A stretch of DNA of 36,021 nt from Miniimonas arenae (GCF_006351005.1 NZ_VENP01000035.1:1-36021), one strand, 5' to 3'. Shown: positions 16,905 to 25,802, numbered from the stretch's first letter. Notes: a model not told the origin generated them from the letters alone. Numbers and translations: made by a program.

Positions 16905-17588
16905 TCAGCCGAGCGGGTCGAGCCCCTCGGCGCCACCCTCGGGCAGCTCGCCGAGCATCGCCTCGACGAGCGACTCCTGCAGCCAGGAGAGCGCGAGGTA
17001 GAGCGTGGCCAGCGCACGGGTGGCCTCGTCGGCGTCGGCGATCGCGACCTGCTCGAGGGCCTGCGAGTCCTCCGCGTCCTCGACGCCGAGCCGCTGCGCG
17101 AGCACGAGCCGCACGTCCGTGAGGGCGCCGGCCCAGGTCATCGCCTCCTCGGGAGCGACGAGCAGCCGGCCGGGCTCCCCCTGCAGGTCCCACCACACGC
17201 GTCGCAGCCGCTCGCCCTTGGCGCTGCGGATGGACTCCTCGGTGAGGCGCCGGACCTCGCCGGCGATGTCGTCGTCCTCGCTCGCGGGTGGCAGCAGCCG
17301 GGCGAGCGCGGGGTCCAGCGGCGCGCGCGGGTCCTCCTCGTCCTCGTCGCCGCCGAGCCCGACGGCGCCCCAGTCCACGTCGGGCAGGTTCACGTCGGGG
17401 TGGGACGACGTTCCCTCACCGCGGCTCCCGCGCCGGCCGTCGGGCTCGGCGTCGTCGGGCGCGTACGGCTCGGTGACGTCCCAGCCGAGCAGCGTGGCGA
17501 CGTCGGCGACGACGCGGCCGACGATCGCGCGCTCGGTGGCGTCGAGGCGGGTGAGGTACCCGCGTCGGGTGCGGCGGAAGGCGTGCAC
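16905..17588 (-). CDS. DUF2017 family protein
   Basis: A 227-residue soluble protein of unknown biochemical function, conserved next to clpS in actinobacteria (for example Rv1332 in mycobacteria). The N-terminal [20 protein letters not shown] and [11 protein letters not shown] region and the C-terminal helical stretch [20 protein letters not shown], then [20 protein letters not shown], are family-typical. The middle (~45-105) is an acidic insert ([20 protein letters not shown]). It starts one base after the clpS stop region (clpS ends at 17590), so the two are coupled. A link to ClpS-dependent proteolysis is suggested only by position. Confidence 0.88.
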   Translation of the reverse strand: MHAFRRTRRGYLTRLDATERAIVGRVVADVATLLGWDVTEPYAPDDAEPDGRRGSRGEGTSSHPDVNLPDVDWGAVGLGGDEDEEDPRAPLDPALARLLPPASEDDDIAGEVRRLTEESIRSAKGERLRRVWWDLQGEPGRLLVAPEEAMTWAGALTDVRLVLAQRLGVEDAEDSQALEQVAIADADEATRALATLYLALSWLQESLVEAMLGELPEGGAEGLDPLG

Positions 17589-17589
17589 G

Positions 17590-17910
17590 TCAGCTCTCGT
17601 CCTGCTCGAGGGTGGCCCACAGGCCGTAGGTGTGCATGGCCTCCACGTCCGCCTCCATCCGCTCGCGACCGCCGCTGGACACGACCGCCCGACCCTCGTG
17701 GTGCACCGCGAGCATGAGCTGCTCGGCGCGCTCGCGGCTGTAGCCGAAGTGGGTCTGGAACACGTAGGTCACGTAGGACATGAGGTTGACCGGGTCGTCC
17801 CAGACGACGGTGCGCCAGGGCCGGTCCGGCTCGGGACGCGCATCGGCCGCGGGCCTGCCGACCGGGGCGGGCGCGGGCGCCAGCACGGGGTCGGCGGGGA
17901 GAGCGGTCAC
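17590..17910 (-). CDS. clpS: ATP-dependent Clp protease adaptor ClpS
   Basis: A 106-residue adaptor that delivers N-degron substrates to ClpC/ClpA. The core starts at [20 protein letters not shown] with the N-degron pocket residues (DDPVN, M, V), then [20 protein letters not shown] with the conserved H-x-x-G helix, and ends [11 protein letters not shown]. The first ~30 residues are Pro/Ala-rich and disordered, as expected for the segment threaded into the unfoldase. GTG start at 17910. The fixC gene is read in the opposite direction only 23 bp away, so the promoters overlap. Confidence 0.96.
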   Translation of the reverse strand: MTALPADPVLAPAPAPVGRPAADARPEPDRPWRTVVWDDPVNLMSYVTYVFQTHFGYSRERAEQLMLAVHHEGRAVVSSGGRERMEADVEAMHTYGLWATLEQDES

Positions 17911-17933
17911 GTCGTCAGCCTAGGCTGGAACGC

Positions 17934-19271
17934 GTGAGCGAGGTGGATGTCGACGTCGCCGTCGTCGGCGCGGGCCCGGCCGGGTCGGCCGCCGCGCTGC
18001 GCCTCGCCGAGCGGGGGCTGCAGGTCGCCCTCGTCGAGCGCGGCGACTCCCCGGGCTCGAAGAACCTCTCCGGCGGCGTTCTCTACCCCGCCACGCTGGC
18101 CGCCGCAGTGCCCTCGTTCGCGGCCGACGCGCCCTACGAGCGGCGAGTCGTGCGGCACGTGACGACGCTGCTGCAGCGCGAGTCGGTCGTCAGCCTGGAC
18201 TACACGGACAGCGCGCTCGGCGCCGCGCGCGGCGAGGCCGCCGCAGCCGCCGCGCCCACGACCGCCCCCAACGCCGTGACCGTCCTGCGCGCGCACTTCG
18301 ACCCCTGGCTCGCGGGCAAGGCCGAGGAGGCCGGCGCGTTCCTCATGCCCGGGCTGAAGGTCGAGGCGCTCGCCACGCAGGGTTCGGGCTCAGGCACCCG
18401 CGTCGTGGGAATCGTCTCGGACGGCTCGGTGATGCGCGCGCACGCCGTGGTCGCTGCCGACGGCGTGAACTCCTTCCTGGCCCGCGGCGCCGGCCTGCGC
18501 CCCGATCCGCGGCCGGACCAGCTCGCCGTCGGGATCAAGGCCGTGCTGCGCCTGGGTGAGGAGCGGATCGAGGACCGGTTCGGTGTCGGGCCCGGCGAGG
18601 GTGCGGCGCACGCGATCGTCGGCGACGCCACGGCCGGGGTGGCCGGCGGCGCGTTCCTCTACACCAACCGCGACTCCCTCTCGGTCGGGATCGTCGTGCG
18701 CCTGGACGCGCTCGTGGCCTCGGGCCGCACGGCCTCGGAGCTCATCGAGCACCTGCTGGGCCACCCCGGGCTGGCCCGCTACCTCGAGGGTGCCGAGCTC
18801 GTCGAGTACGGCTCCCACCTCGTCGCCGAGGGCGGCGCGGCGATGGTGGGCGACGTCGCGCACGCCGGGCTCGCCGTCGTCGGCGACGCCGCCGGCCTCA
18901 CGATCAACTCCGGCCTCGTGCTGCGCGGCATGGACCTCGCGGTGACGTCCGGGCTCGTGGCGGGCGACGCCGTGGCCGACGCGGTGCAGGCGGGCGACAC
19001 CTCGGCGTCGGGCATGGCGCGCTACGCCGCGGCGCTCGAGGCCAGCCCCGCGATGGCGGACATGCGCACGTACGCGCGCACGCCGTCGTTCCTCGAGCGC
19101 GAGGGGCCCTACGGGCCGTGGGGCCAGGCCGCGCAGGACGTGCTGCGGTCCGCGTTCGTGCTCGACGGCGCACCTCGCCGCCCGCTGCGCACCCTCCTGC
19201 GCGGGGCCGCGCGCCGGCAGTCCTGGCGGACGTGGCTCGGCGACGCGAGTGCGGGGTGGCGAGCACTGTGA
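17934..19271 (+). CDS. fixC: FAD-dependent oxidoreductase, FixC/ETF-quinone oxidoreductase-like
   Basis: A 445-residue flavoprotein. The N terminus VDVAVVGAGPAGSAAALRLA carries the FAD-binding GxGxxG, followed by LVERGDSPGSKNLSGGVLYP, a hallmark of FixC/ETF-QO proteins. A second FAD segment is GLAVVGDAAGLTINSGLVLR. These proteins pass electrons from electron-transfer flavoprotein to quinone or ferredoxin. The gene ends CTGTGA, overlapping the GTG of fixX. fixA and fixB are not in the window. It starts at GTG 17934, divergent from clpS. Confidence 0.9.
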   Translation: MSEVDVDVAVVGAGPAGSAAALRLAERGLQVALVERGDSPGSKNLSGGVLYPATLAAAVPSFAADAPYERRVVRHVTTLLQRESVVSLDYTDSALGAARGEAAAAAAPTTAPNAVTVLRAHFDPWLAGKAEEAGAFLMPGLKVEALATQGSGSGTRVVGIVSDGSVMRAHAVVAADGVNSFLARGAGLRPDPRPDQLAVGIKAVLRLGEERIEDRFGVGPGEGAAHAIVGDATAGVAGGAFLYTNRDSLSVGIVVRLDALVASGRTASELIEHLLGHPGLARYLEGAELVEYGSHLVAEGGAAMVGDVAHAGLAVVGDAAGLTINSGLVLRGMDLAVTSGLVAGDAVADAVQAGDTSASGMARYAAALEASPAMADMRTYARTPSFLEREGPYGPWGQAAQDVLRSAFVLDGAPRRPLRTLLRGAARRQSWRTWLGDASAGWRAL

Positions 19272-19543
19272 AGGTTCCCCCGCTCAACGTGCGGCTCGGT
19301 GCGACCCGGTTCGACCCGGACGACGCCCCGCACATCGACGCCTCCGCCCTGGTGCCGGGCAGCCCCGAGGCGCGCGCCGTCGTCGCCGTCTGCCCCGCGG
19401 GGGTCTACCGCGAGACGCCGACGGCGGTGCTCGCCGACGCCGCCGCGTGCCTGGAGTGCGGGGCGTGCCTCGCCGTCGCCTCGGGCGGGCTGCGCTGGAC
19501 CTACCCGCGCGGCAGCACGGGCGTGCGCTTCCGCGAGGGGTGA
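19268..19543 (+). CDS. fixX: Ferredoxin-like protein FixX
   Basis: A 91-residue iron-sulfur protein with cysteines C42 (VCPAG) and C61, C64, C67 (CLECGAC), enough for one [4Fe-4S] cluster, in the order found in FixX and in the C-terminal domain of ETF-QO. It accepts or passes electrons with FixC. I chose GTG 19268, which overlaps the fixC stop (GTGA); a GTG 12 bases earlier (19256) is an alternative start. The end TYPRGSTGVRFREG matches the family ('YP.G..GV.FR.G'). The pncB start lies 27 bp downstream. Confidence 0.92.
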   Translation: MKVPPLNVRLGATRFDPDDAPHIDASALVPGSPEARAVVAVCPAGVYRETPTAVLADAAACLECGACLAVASGGLRWTYPRGSTGVRFREG

Positions 19544-19570
19544 GGCGCACGTCCGCTCTAGGGTGTCGCC

Positions 19571-20914
19571 ATGACGACGTCCCCGCCGGCCAGCACCGCG
19601 CTGCTCACCGACCGCTACGAGCTCACGATGGTCGACGCCGCGCTCGCCGACGGCACCGCGTCCCGCGCGTGCGTGTTCGAGGTGTTCGCGCGCCGGCTGC
19701 CCGCCGGGCGGCGCTACGGCGTCGTCGCGGGCACCGGGCGCCTGCTGGAGGCGCTCGAGCACTTCCGGTTCGGCGACGCCGAGCTCGACTGGCTGCGGGA
19801 GGGCGAGGTCGTCAGCGGCGCGATGCTCGACTACCTCGCCGACTACCGGTTCCGCGGCCGGATCAGCGGGTACGCCGAGGGCGAGCTGTACTTCCCCGGG
19901 TCGCCGCTGCTCGTGGTCGAGGCGCCGTTCGCGGACGGCGTGCTGCTGGAGACCCTCGTCCTGTCGATCCTCAACTACGACTCCGCGATCGCCGCGGCCG
20001 CGTCGCGGATGACGTCCGCGGCCGGGGAGCGACCCTGCCTGGAGATGGGTTCGCGGCGGGCGCACGAGAGCGCGGCCGTCGCGGCGGCGCGCGCCGCGGT
20101 GGTCGCGGGCTTCGCGGGCACGTCCAACCTCGAGGCGGGCCGGCGCTACGACCTCGAGACCATCGGCACCGCGGCGCACGCGTTCACCCTGCTGCACGAC
20201 GACGAGCGCTCGGCCTTCGTCTCCCAGATCGCCTCCGCGGGGCCCGGCACCACGCTGCTCGTGGACACCTACGACGTCGAGCAGGGCGTGCTCACCGCCG
20301 TCGACGCGGCCGGGACCGCGCTCGGCGCCGTGCGGCTGGACTCCGGCGACCTGCCGACCGTCGCGCGCGAGGTGCGCGAGCAGCTGGACTCCCTCGGCGC
20401 CACCGAGACCAAGATCGTGGTGTCCTCGGACCTGGACGAGTACGCGATCGCGGCGCTCGCCGTCGCGCCGGTGGACTCCTACGGCGTGGGCACCTCGGTG
20501 GTGACCGGCTCGGGCGCGCCGACCTGCGGCATGGTCTACAAGCTCGTGCTGCGCGAGGGCAGCGACGGCGCGATGCACGCCGTGGCGAAGGCGTCCGCGG
20601 GCGGGAAGGCCAGCGTCGGCGGGCGCAAGACCGCGGGCCGCCGGATCGAGAACGGGCTCGCGACCGAGGAGGTCGTGCTGCTCTCCCCCGACGCCGACGT
20701 CCCGGCGCTCGGCCAGGTCGCCGAGGTCGACGAGCTGCGGCCCCTGCACGTCACGTTCGTGGCCGACGGCGAGCTCCAGCCGGGCTGGACCGGCGCCGAC
20801 GGTGTGCGCCGGGCCGCGCAGCGCCACCATGAGTCCCTCGCCGAGCTGCCCCGCGCGGCGCGGCGGCTGTCCGCGGGCGACCCCGCGATCCCGACCGAGA
20901 TCATCACGGTCTGA
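19571..20914 (+). CDS. pncB: Nicotinate phosphoribosyltransferase
   Basis: A 447-residue enzyme joining nicotinate to PRPP in NAD salvage. Signatures are TDRYELTMVDAALADGTASR at the start, LVLSILNYDSAIAAAASRMT, EMGSRRAHESAAVAAARAAV, GFAGTSNLEAGRRYDLETIG with the following TAAHAF histidine region, and LLVDTYDVEQGV with the RLDSGDL motif. Length is normal. The ATG is preceded by a short AGGG stretch. In mycobacteria the pncB1 gene is next to clpS, so this neighbourhood is ancestral with fixCX placed in between. Confidence 0.95.
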   Translation: MTTSPPASTALLTDRYELTMVDAALADGTASRACVFEVFARRLPAGRRYGVVAGTGRLLEALEHFRFGDAELDWLREGEVVSGAMLDYLADYRFRGRISGYAEGELYFPGSPLLVVEAPFADGVLLETLVLSILNYDSAIAAAASRMTSAAGERPCLEMGSRRAHESAAVAAARAAVVAGFAGTSNLEAGRRYDLETIGTAAHAFTLLHDDERSAFVSQIASAGPGTTLLVDTYDVEQGVLTAVDAAGTALGAVRLDSGDLPTVAREVREQLDSLGATETKIVVSSDLDEYAIAALAVAPVDSYGVGTSVVTGSGAPTCGMVYKLVLREGSDGAMHAVAKASAGGKASVGGRKTAGRRIENGLATEEVVLLSPDADVPALGQVAEVDELRPLHVTFVADGELQPGWTGADGVRRAAQRHHESLAELPRAARRLSAGDPAIPTEIITV

Positions 20915-20919
20915 GCCGC

Positions 20920-20990
20920 CCGCGAGAGGGTTCGCGTCGACAGAGGACGAACTTCACCTCGCGAAAGGACGAAGATCACCTCGCGAACGG
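20920..20990. repeat. 22-bp repeats (CCTCGCGAAAGG family), block 3
   Basis: One complete unit, CCTCGCGAAAGGACGAAGAT plus two bases, lies at 20957-20978. It is followed immediately by the start of another (20979) and preceded by a half unit AGAGGACGAACTTCA (20942-20956) and CGCGAGAGGGTTCGCG (20921-20936). The full unit is the reverse complement of the block 1 unit with one change. The block fills the gap between the convergent pncB and helicase genes. Confidence 0.9.
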
Positions 20991-21009
20991 GTCGGCGCGG
21001 GTCCGGGCG

Positions 21010-22935
21010 TCAGGGCTTCCCGACGAACCAGTCGCGCACCCGGGCGATCCGCGAGCGCAGCTCCGACGCGCTCGCCACGGGCACCTCGCCGCCGCCGGAG
21101 TGCTGGCGCAGGCGGGTGTGCACCACGCCGTGCGGCGTGCCTGAGCGCCGCGACCAGGCCGACACGAGCTGGTTGAGCTCCTTGCGCAGCCGCGCGATCT
21201 CGCGGTGGTCGACCACCTCGCGCTCGCCGTCGTGCCCCGCTGCGCCACCGTGCCCCGGCGCGTGCCCGTGCCCCGCGCGCAGGTGCGAGGCCTGCTTGGC
21301 GCGCAGGTGCGCGGTGACGTCGTCGGTGTCCATGAAGCCGGGGATCGCGAGGAAGTCCGACTCGACCTCGGAGCCGATCTCCCCACCCACGCCGAACTGG
21401 CCGCCGTCGAAGAGCACGTGGTCGAAGGACGCCTGCGCCGCGAGCGCCTGGAAGCCGGGCCGGTCGAGGTCGTCCGAGGCGCGCTCGGAGCGGTTGGCCT
21501 GCTCGAGCGCGGCGTCGTCCAGGCCGTCCGGCTCGGCCGAGCTGCGCCGGTCCAGCGCGTGGTCGCGCTCGACCTCGAGCTCGCCGGCGAGGGCGAGCAG
21601 CACCGGGACGGACGGCAGGAACACCGACGCGGTCTCGCCGCGCCGGCGCGCGCGCACGAACCGGCCCACGGCCTGCGCGAAGAACAGCGGGGTCGAGGTC
21701 GCGGTCGCGTAGACGCCGACGGCGAGCCGCGGCACGTCCACACCCTCCGACACCATGCGCACGGCGACCATCCACCGCTGCCTCCCGGCGGCGAAGGACT
21801 CGATCCGCGCACCGGCGCCGTCGTCGTCGGACAGCACGACGGCGGGCTCCTCGCGCGTGATCGCGCGCAGCTGGTCGGCGTACGCCCGCGCCGTGGCCTG
21901 GTCGGTCGCGATGACGAGGCCGCCCGCGTCCGGCACCGTGTGACGGACCTCGGACAGCCGGGTGTCGGCCGCGCGGAGCACCGCGGGGATCCAGTCGCCC
22001 TCGGGCGCCAGGGCCGTGCGCCACGCCTGGGCGATCATGTCCTTGGTCAGCGGCTCGCCGAGACGCGCGCTGACCTCGTCGCCCGCGCTCGTGCGCCACG
22101 TCATCTCGCCCGAGTAGGCGAGGAAGAGGACGGGGCGGACCACGCCGTCGCGCAGCGCGTCCCCGTAGCCGTAGGTGAAGTCGGCGCGGGAGCGGCGCAC
22201 GCCGTCGGCGTCGGGCTCGTACGTGATGAACGGGATGGGCGCGGTGTCGGAGCGGAACGGCGTGCCGGTGAGGCTGAGCCGGCGCGCCGCGGGCTCGAAC
22301 GCCTCGCGCACCGCGTCGCCCCAGGAGAGGGCGTCCCCGGCGTGGTGCACCTCGTCGAGGATGACCAGGGTGTCGGCCTCGTGGGTGCGCCGCAGATGCA
22401 GCTCGGGGTTCGCGGCGACCTGCGCGTAGGTGAGGGCGACGCCGTCGTAGTGCGCGCCGTGCGCCGCCTGGGCGTTGCGGAAGCTGGGGTCGATCGCGAT
22501 GCCGACCCTCGCGGCGGCATCGGCCCACTGCGTCTTGAGGTGCTCGGTCGGTGCGACCACGGTGACCCGGCGCACCACGCGCCGCTTGAGCAGCTCGGTC
22601 GCCACACGCAGCGCGAACGTGGTCTTGCCTGCGCCCGGGGTCGCGACGGCGAGGAAGTCCCGGGGCTGCAGCTCGGCGTAGCGCGCGAGCGCCGCGGCCT
22701 GCCAGGCGCGCAGGTTGCCCGCGGTGCCCCACGCGGCGCGGCCGGGGAACGCCGGGGACAGCTCGGCGGCGGCCGCCGGGGAGGGCTGGGTCGGCAGGTG
22801 CACCGAGGGTGCGGGAGAAGCAGCGGGGGAAGCCGCAGGGGACGTGGCGGGCGCAGGCGAACGAAGGCTCTCGAAGAGGTCCGGCTGGGCCTCGTCGTGA
22901 GCGGTCAGGTCGTTGCTGCGGCGGGCCGCGCTCAC
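21010..22935 (-). CDS. DEAD/DEAH-box (SF2) helicase
   Basis: A 641-residue superfamily 2 helicase. Walker A is ATPGAGKT (98-105), motif II DEVH (194-197), motif III LTGTPFR, and motif VI QAVGRFVRARRRGE. After an N-terminal Pro/Ala/Ser linker (~26-60), the two RecA-like lobes span about 70-440. The C-terminal ~200 residues are specific, with a His/Gly-rich stretch (LRAGHGHAPGHGGAAGHDGE) and a helical end. It resembles XPB/type III restriction-type helicases found widely in actinobacteria. The nucleic-acid substrate is unknown. It is translationally coupled (GTGA) to the upstream DUF3039 gene. Confidence 0.9.
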   Translation of the reverse strand: MSAARRSNDLTAHDEAQPDLFESLRSPAPATSPAASPAASPAPSVHLPTQPSPAAAAELSPAFPGRAAWGTAGNLRAWQAAALARYAELQPRDFLAVATPGAGKTTFALRVATELLKRRVVRRVTVVAPTEHLKTQWADAAARVGIAIDPSFRNAQAAHGAHYDGVALTYAQVAANPELHLRRTHEADTLVILDEVHHAGDALSWGDAVREAFEPAARRLSLTGTPFRSDTAPIPFITYEPDADGVRRSRADFTYGYGDALRDGVVRPVLFLAYSGEMTWRTSAGDEVSARLGEPLTKDMIAQAWRTALAPEGDWIPAVLRAADTRLSEVRHTVPDAGGLVIATDQATARAYADQLRAITREEPAVVLSDDDGAGARIESFAAGRQRWMVAVRMVSEGVDVPRLAVGVYATATSTPLFFAQAVGRFVRARRRGETASVFLPSVPVLLALAGELEVERDHALDRRSSAEPDGLDDAALEQANRSERASDDLDRPGFQALAAQASFDHVLFDGGQFGVGGEIGSEVESDFLAIPGFMDTDDVTAHLRAKQASHLRAGHGHAPGHGGAAGHDGEREVVDHREIARLRKELNQLVSAWSRRSGTPHGVVHTRLRQHSGGGEVPVASASELRSRIARVRDWFVGKP

Positions 22936-23291
22936 GCGTCCGATCCGGCGGAGCCGCCAGAACCACCGGAACCGGAACCGCCGGCGCCGCCGCTGGAGGA
23001 GTCACCCGAGCCGCCGTGCAGGCTCGCGTAGATCTCCTTGCAGACCGGGCACACCGGGAACCGGCTGGGGTCGCGCTGGGGCAGCCAGATCTTGCCGCAC
23101 AGCGCGATGACGGGCTCGCCGGACATCGCGGACGCGAGGATCTTGTCCTTCGGGACGTAGTGCGCGTACCGCTCGTTGTCGCCCGGCTGGACCTGGTGGC
23201 GCGTCTCCGTGCGCTCGATCGTGCTGGTCGACCCGCCGGGGCCGTCCGGCCCGCCCGGGGCAACCTGGGGCTGGGGAAGCGGCTCGGTCAT
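22932..23291 (-). CDS. DUF3039 family protein (small zinc-ribbon-like)
   Basis: A 119-residue protein with the DUF3039 core ERYAHYVPKDKILASAMSGE, then PVIALCGKIWLPQRDPSRFP and VCPVCKEIYASL. The cysteines (ALCGK and CPVCKEIY) with a nearby histidine (AHYV) suggest a small metal-binding fold. The N terminus is Pro/Gly-rich, and the C-terminal ~30 residues are Gly/Ser low complexity. ATG 23291 (MTEPLPQPQVAPG) is the likely start; an earlier ATG exists in the same frame. The stop overlaps the helicase start by 4 bp, so the two products may work together. Confidence 0.88.
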   Translation of the reverse strand: MTEPLPQPQVAPGGPDGPGGSTSTIERTETRHQVQPGDNERYAHYVPKDKILASAMSGEPVIALCGKIWLPQRDPSRFPVCPVCKEIYASLHGGSGDSSSGGAGGSGSGGSGGSAGSDA

Positions 23292-23331
23292 GCTCTCGAG
23301 TCTACGTGCCGGGTCCGTCGGCACGGCAGGC

Positions 23332-25026
23332 TCAGTGCCGTGGCCAGGACCGGATCCGGGTGAGCACGGTCACGGCGTTGCGGTCCAGGATCCGGCCGCC
23401 CCAGCGCACGCCGACGGCGAGCCACACCACCGCGGTGACCGTGCCGACGGCGAGCGTGAGCCAGCCCCACGCCGTCGAGCCCGCGAACACCGGGATCAGC
23501 GTGAGCGCCGTGGGCAGCACGAGCAGGCCGAGCACCGCGAACGACAGCAGCTGCACCGCGAACGCGAGCACCGACCCCCCGCTCTGGCTCGACATCGGGT
23601 TCGCGCCGGGCGGCGGGGCGGGGTAGGGCAGCGCCGCGCTGAACACGCACGCGACTGCGAACCCGCCGCCGAGCAGCACGAGCGAGATCCCGAGCACCGC
23701 CGGCACCCACGCGCCGCGTCCCAGCAGCACCGGGGGCACGACGGCGAGCAGCACCACGGTGGGCACGAGCCACACCGCGAGGCCCAGCACGCGGCCCAGG
23801 CGGTCGTCCGCGCCGCGCACCCCGGCGGCGACGTGCAGCCAGAACGCGGTGGAGTCGTAGGCGATGTCGTCGTGGATCGACCAGGCACCGATCCACGCCG
23901 TCACGGGACCGAGCGCGAGCACGGCCCAGGCGAGCACCTCGCGGAACGCGACGTCGGTGCTCTGGCTCGTCACGAGCCAGGCCAGCAGGAGGACGAGGAC
24001 AGGCATGAGCGCGATCGCGCCGGTCGAGGCGAGGTAGCGCGGGTCGCCGCGCCAGTAGCGCAGCGACCGTCCCGCGACGGCAGCCGCGGCGGGGGTCGTG
24101 CGCACGCGGACCGGTGTGATGACGGCCGGCCGGGCTCCCTCGCCCGCCGCCGCTGGTTCGCGCAGCAGCGCGTGCGCCAGCGGCAGCCGCCCGGTCCGCT
24201 CCGCCGACGGCCCCTGGCCCGACCCGACGCTCACCATGGAGCGTCGGACGAGGCGCAGGTAGAGCACCCCGGCCACGCCGAGCGTCGCGAGCACGACGGC
24301 GAGCCGCGCCAGGGCCACGCCCCACCGCCCGGCCGCCACGTCGCTCGGCACCGCCCACGGCGCGCCCAGCGGGGTCCACGCGAGCACGCCTGCCAGGGCG
24401 TCGAAGGAGCTCAGCCGCAGGCCCACCGACTGGAGCAGCACCGGGACGAGGCTGACCACGAGCACGGCGCCCGTGGCGACCACGCCCGCGAGGTCGCGAC
24501 CGCGCCGGCCGCGCATCAGTCCCGAGGCGGCGGTCGTGGTGACCCGCGCCAGCAGGAGGCAGGTCGCCGCGCCGAGGAGACCCGTGACCAGGGCGACGAG
24601 CGCGGCCGAGACGCGCTGCGCCGTCGTGCCCGAGCCGACCCAGGCCAACGCGGTGGTGACGCTGACGAGCACGGTGACCGCGCCGGGGATCGAGACGGCG
24701 CCGGCGACGAACAGCCCGAACGCGAACCGCGGCGTGGGCGTGAGGTAGAGCGCGAACCGCTGCAGGTCGAGGGTGTTGTCCAGGCCGAACGCGACCATCG
24801 GCACGATCGCCCAGCCCAGGACGAGGGCCGAGCCGAGGAGTACGAGCACGGTGTCGCGCACCTGCGGATCGGCGGCGACGCCGAGCGCGACCATGCCCGC
24901 GACGGCGAACGCCAGCAGCCCGAGGGCGTACAGGCCGCCGACGGCGAGCAGCACGATCCGCCACTTCTCCCGCAGCAGGGTGTTGCGCAGGAGGGTGAAC
25001 CTCAGCCGCGCGAGGGTCGCAACCAC
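23332..25026 (-). CDS. ABC transporter membrane subunit
   Basis: A 564-residue integral membrane protein with about twelve hydrophobic segments in two halves. The halves are separated by a cytoplasmic loop containing SVGSGQGPSAERTGRLPLAH and ARSLRYWRGDPRYLASTGAI. The pattern is shared by actinobacterial permeases paired with an ABC ATPase. The GTG start at 25026 overlaps the end of the ATPase gene by 25 bp, so they form one operon encoding an exporter-type transporter. No substrate can be named. Confidence 0.88.
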   Translation of the reverse strand: MVATLARLRFTLLRNTLLREKWRIVLLAVGGLYALGLLAFAVAGMVALGVAADPQVRDTVLVLLGSALVLGWAIVPMVAFGLDNTLDLQRFALYLTPTPRFAFGLFVAGAVSIPGAVTVLVSVTTALAWVGSGTTAQRVSAALVALVTGLLGAATCLLLARVTTTAASGLMRGRRGRDLAGVVATGAVLVVSLVPVLLQSVGLRLSSFDALAGVLAWTPLGAPWAVPSDVAAGRWGVALARLAVVLATLGVAGVLYLRLVRRSMVSVGSGQGPSAERTGRLPLAHALLREPAAAGEGARPAVITPVRVRTTPAAAAVAGRSLRYWRGDPRYLASTGAIALMPVLVLLLAWLVTSQSTDVAFREVLAWAVLALGPVTAWIGAWSIHDDIAYDSTAFWLHVAAGVRGADDRLGRVLGLAVWLVPTVVLLAVVPPVLLGRGAWVPAVLGISLVLLGGGFAVACVFSAALPYPAPPPGANPMSSQSGGSVLAFAVQLLSFAVLGLLVLPTALTLIPVFAGSTAWGWLTLAVGTVTAVVWLAVGVRWGGRILDRNAVTVLTRIRSWPRH

Positions 25027-25802
25027 GACAGCCCCTCCGTGACCTCCTCGGCGCCGACCAGCTCGGCGAACCGCCGCTGCAGGTCACCGCCGCCGACCTC
25101 GGCGACCGTGCCCGAGGCGACGAGCCGGCCCTCGGTCATGACGGCCACGTGGCTGCACAGGCGCTCGACGAGCTCCATCACGTGGCTGGACAGCACCACG
25201 GTGCCGCCGTTGGCGACGTAGTCGGCGAGGATCGCGCGGATGTGGCTCGCGGAGACGGGGTCGACCGACTCGAACGGCTCGTCGAGGACGAGGACGCTCG
25301 GGGCGTGCACGAGCGCCGTTGCCAGGCCGATCTTCTTCGTCATGCCGGCGGAGTAGTCGGCGACGAGCTTGTTCGCGTCGCCGGTGAGGCCGAGCACGTC
25401 GAGCAGGTCGTCGGTGCGGCGGCGCACCACGTCCGGGTCCATGCCGCGCAGCAGGCCCGCGTACGTCACGAGCTCGGCGCCCGTCAGGCGGTCGAACAGC
25501 CGCAGGCCGTCGGGCAGGATGCCGAGTTGCCGCTTGGCGGTCGCGGGGTCGCGCCACACGTCCACGCCGTGCACGAACGCCGTCCCCGCGTCGGGCTGCA
25601 GCAGACCCGTGGCCATGCTCAGCGTGGTCGTCTTGCCCGCCCCGTTCGGACCGACGAGCCCGAAGTAGGAGCCGGTCGGGATGACGAGCTCGAACTGCTC
25701 CACGGCCGTCTTCGGACCGAAGCGCTTGAAGAGGCCCCACGTGTGCAGCGCGGGGACCGACCCGGGGTCGGCGGGTGGACGCGGCGGCACGGGTGACGTC
25801 AT
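25002..25802 (-). CDS. ABC transporter ATP-binding subunit
   Basis: A 266-residue ATPase with Walker A GPNGAGKTT, a Q-loop region around RQLGILPDGLRLFDRLTGAE, signature YSAGMTKK in place of LSGGQ, and Walker B SVLVLDEPFESVDPVSA followed by the H-loop SSHVMELVERLCSHVAVM. The features are those of ABC-2-type exporter ATPases. ATG 25800-25802 (MTSPVPPRPPADPG) is a reasonable start. The membrane subunit follows with a 25-bp overlap. The pair may export a lipid, peptide or drug; there is no evidence which. Confidence 0.92.
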   Translation of the reverse strand: MTSPVPPRPPADPGSVPALHTWGLFKRFGPKTAVEQFELVIPTGSYFGLVGPNGAGKTTTLSMATGLLQPDAGTAFVHGVDVWRDPATAKRQLGILPDGLRLFDRLTGAELVTYAGLLRGMDPDVVRRRTDDLLDVLGLTGDANKLVADYSAGMTKKIGLATALVHAPSVLVLDEPFESVDPVSASHIRAILADYVANGGTVVLSSHVMELVERLCSHVAVMTEGRLVASGTVAEVGGGDLQRRFAELVGAEEVTEGLSWLRPSRG

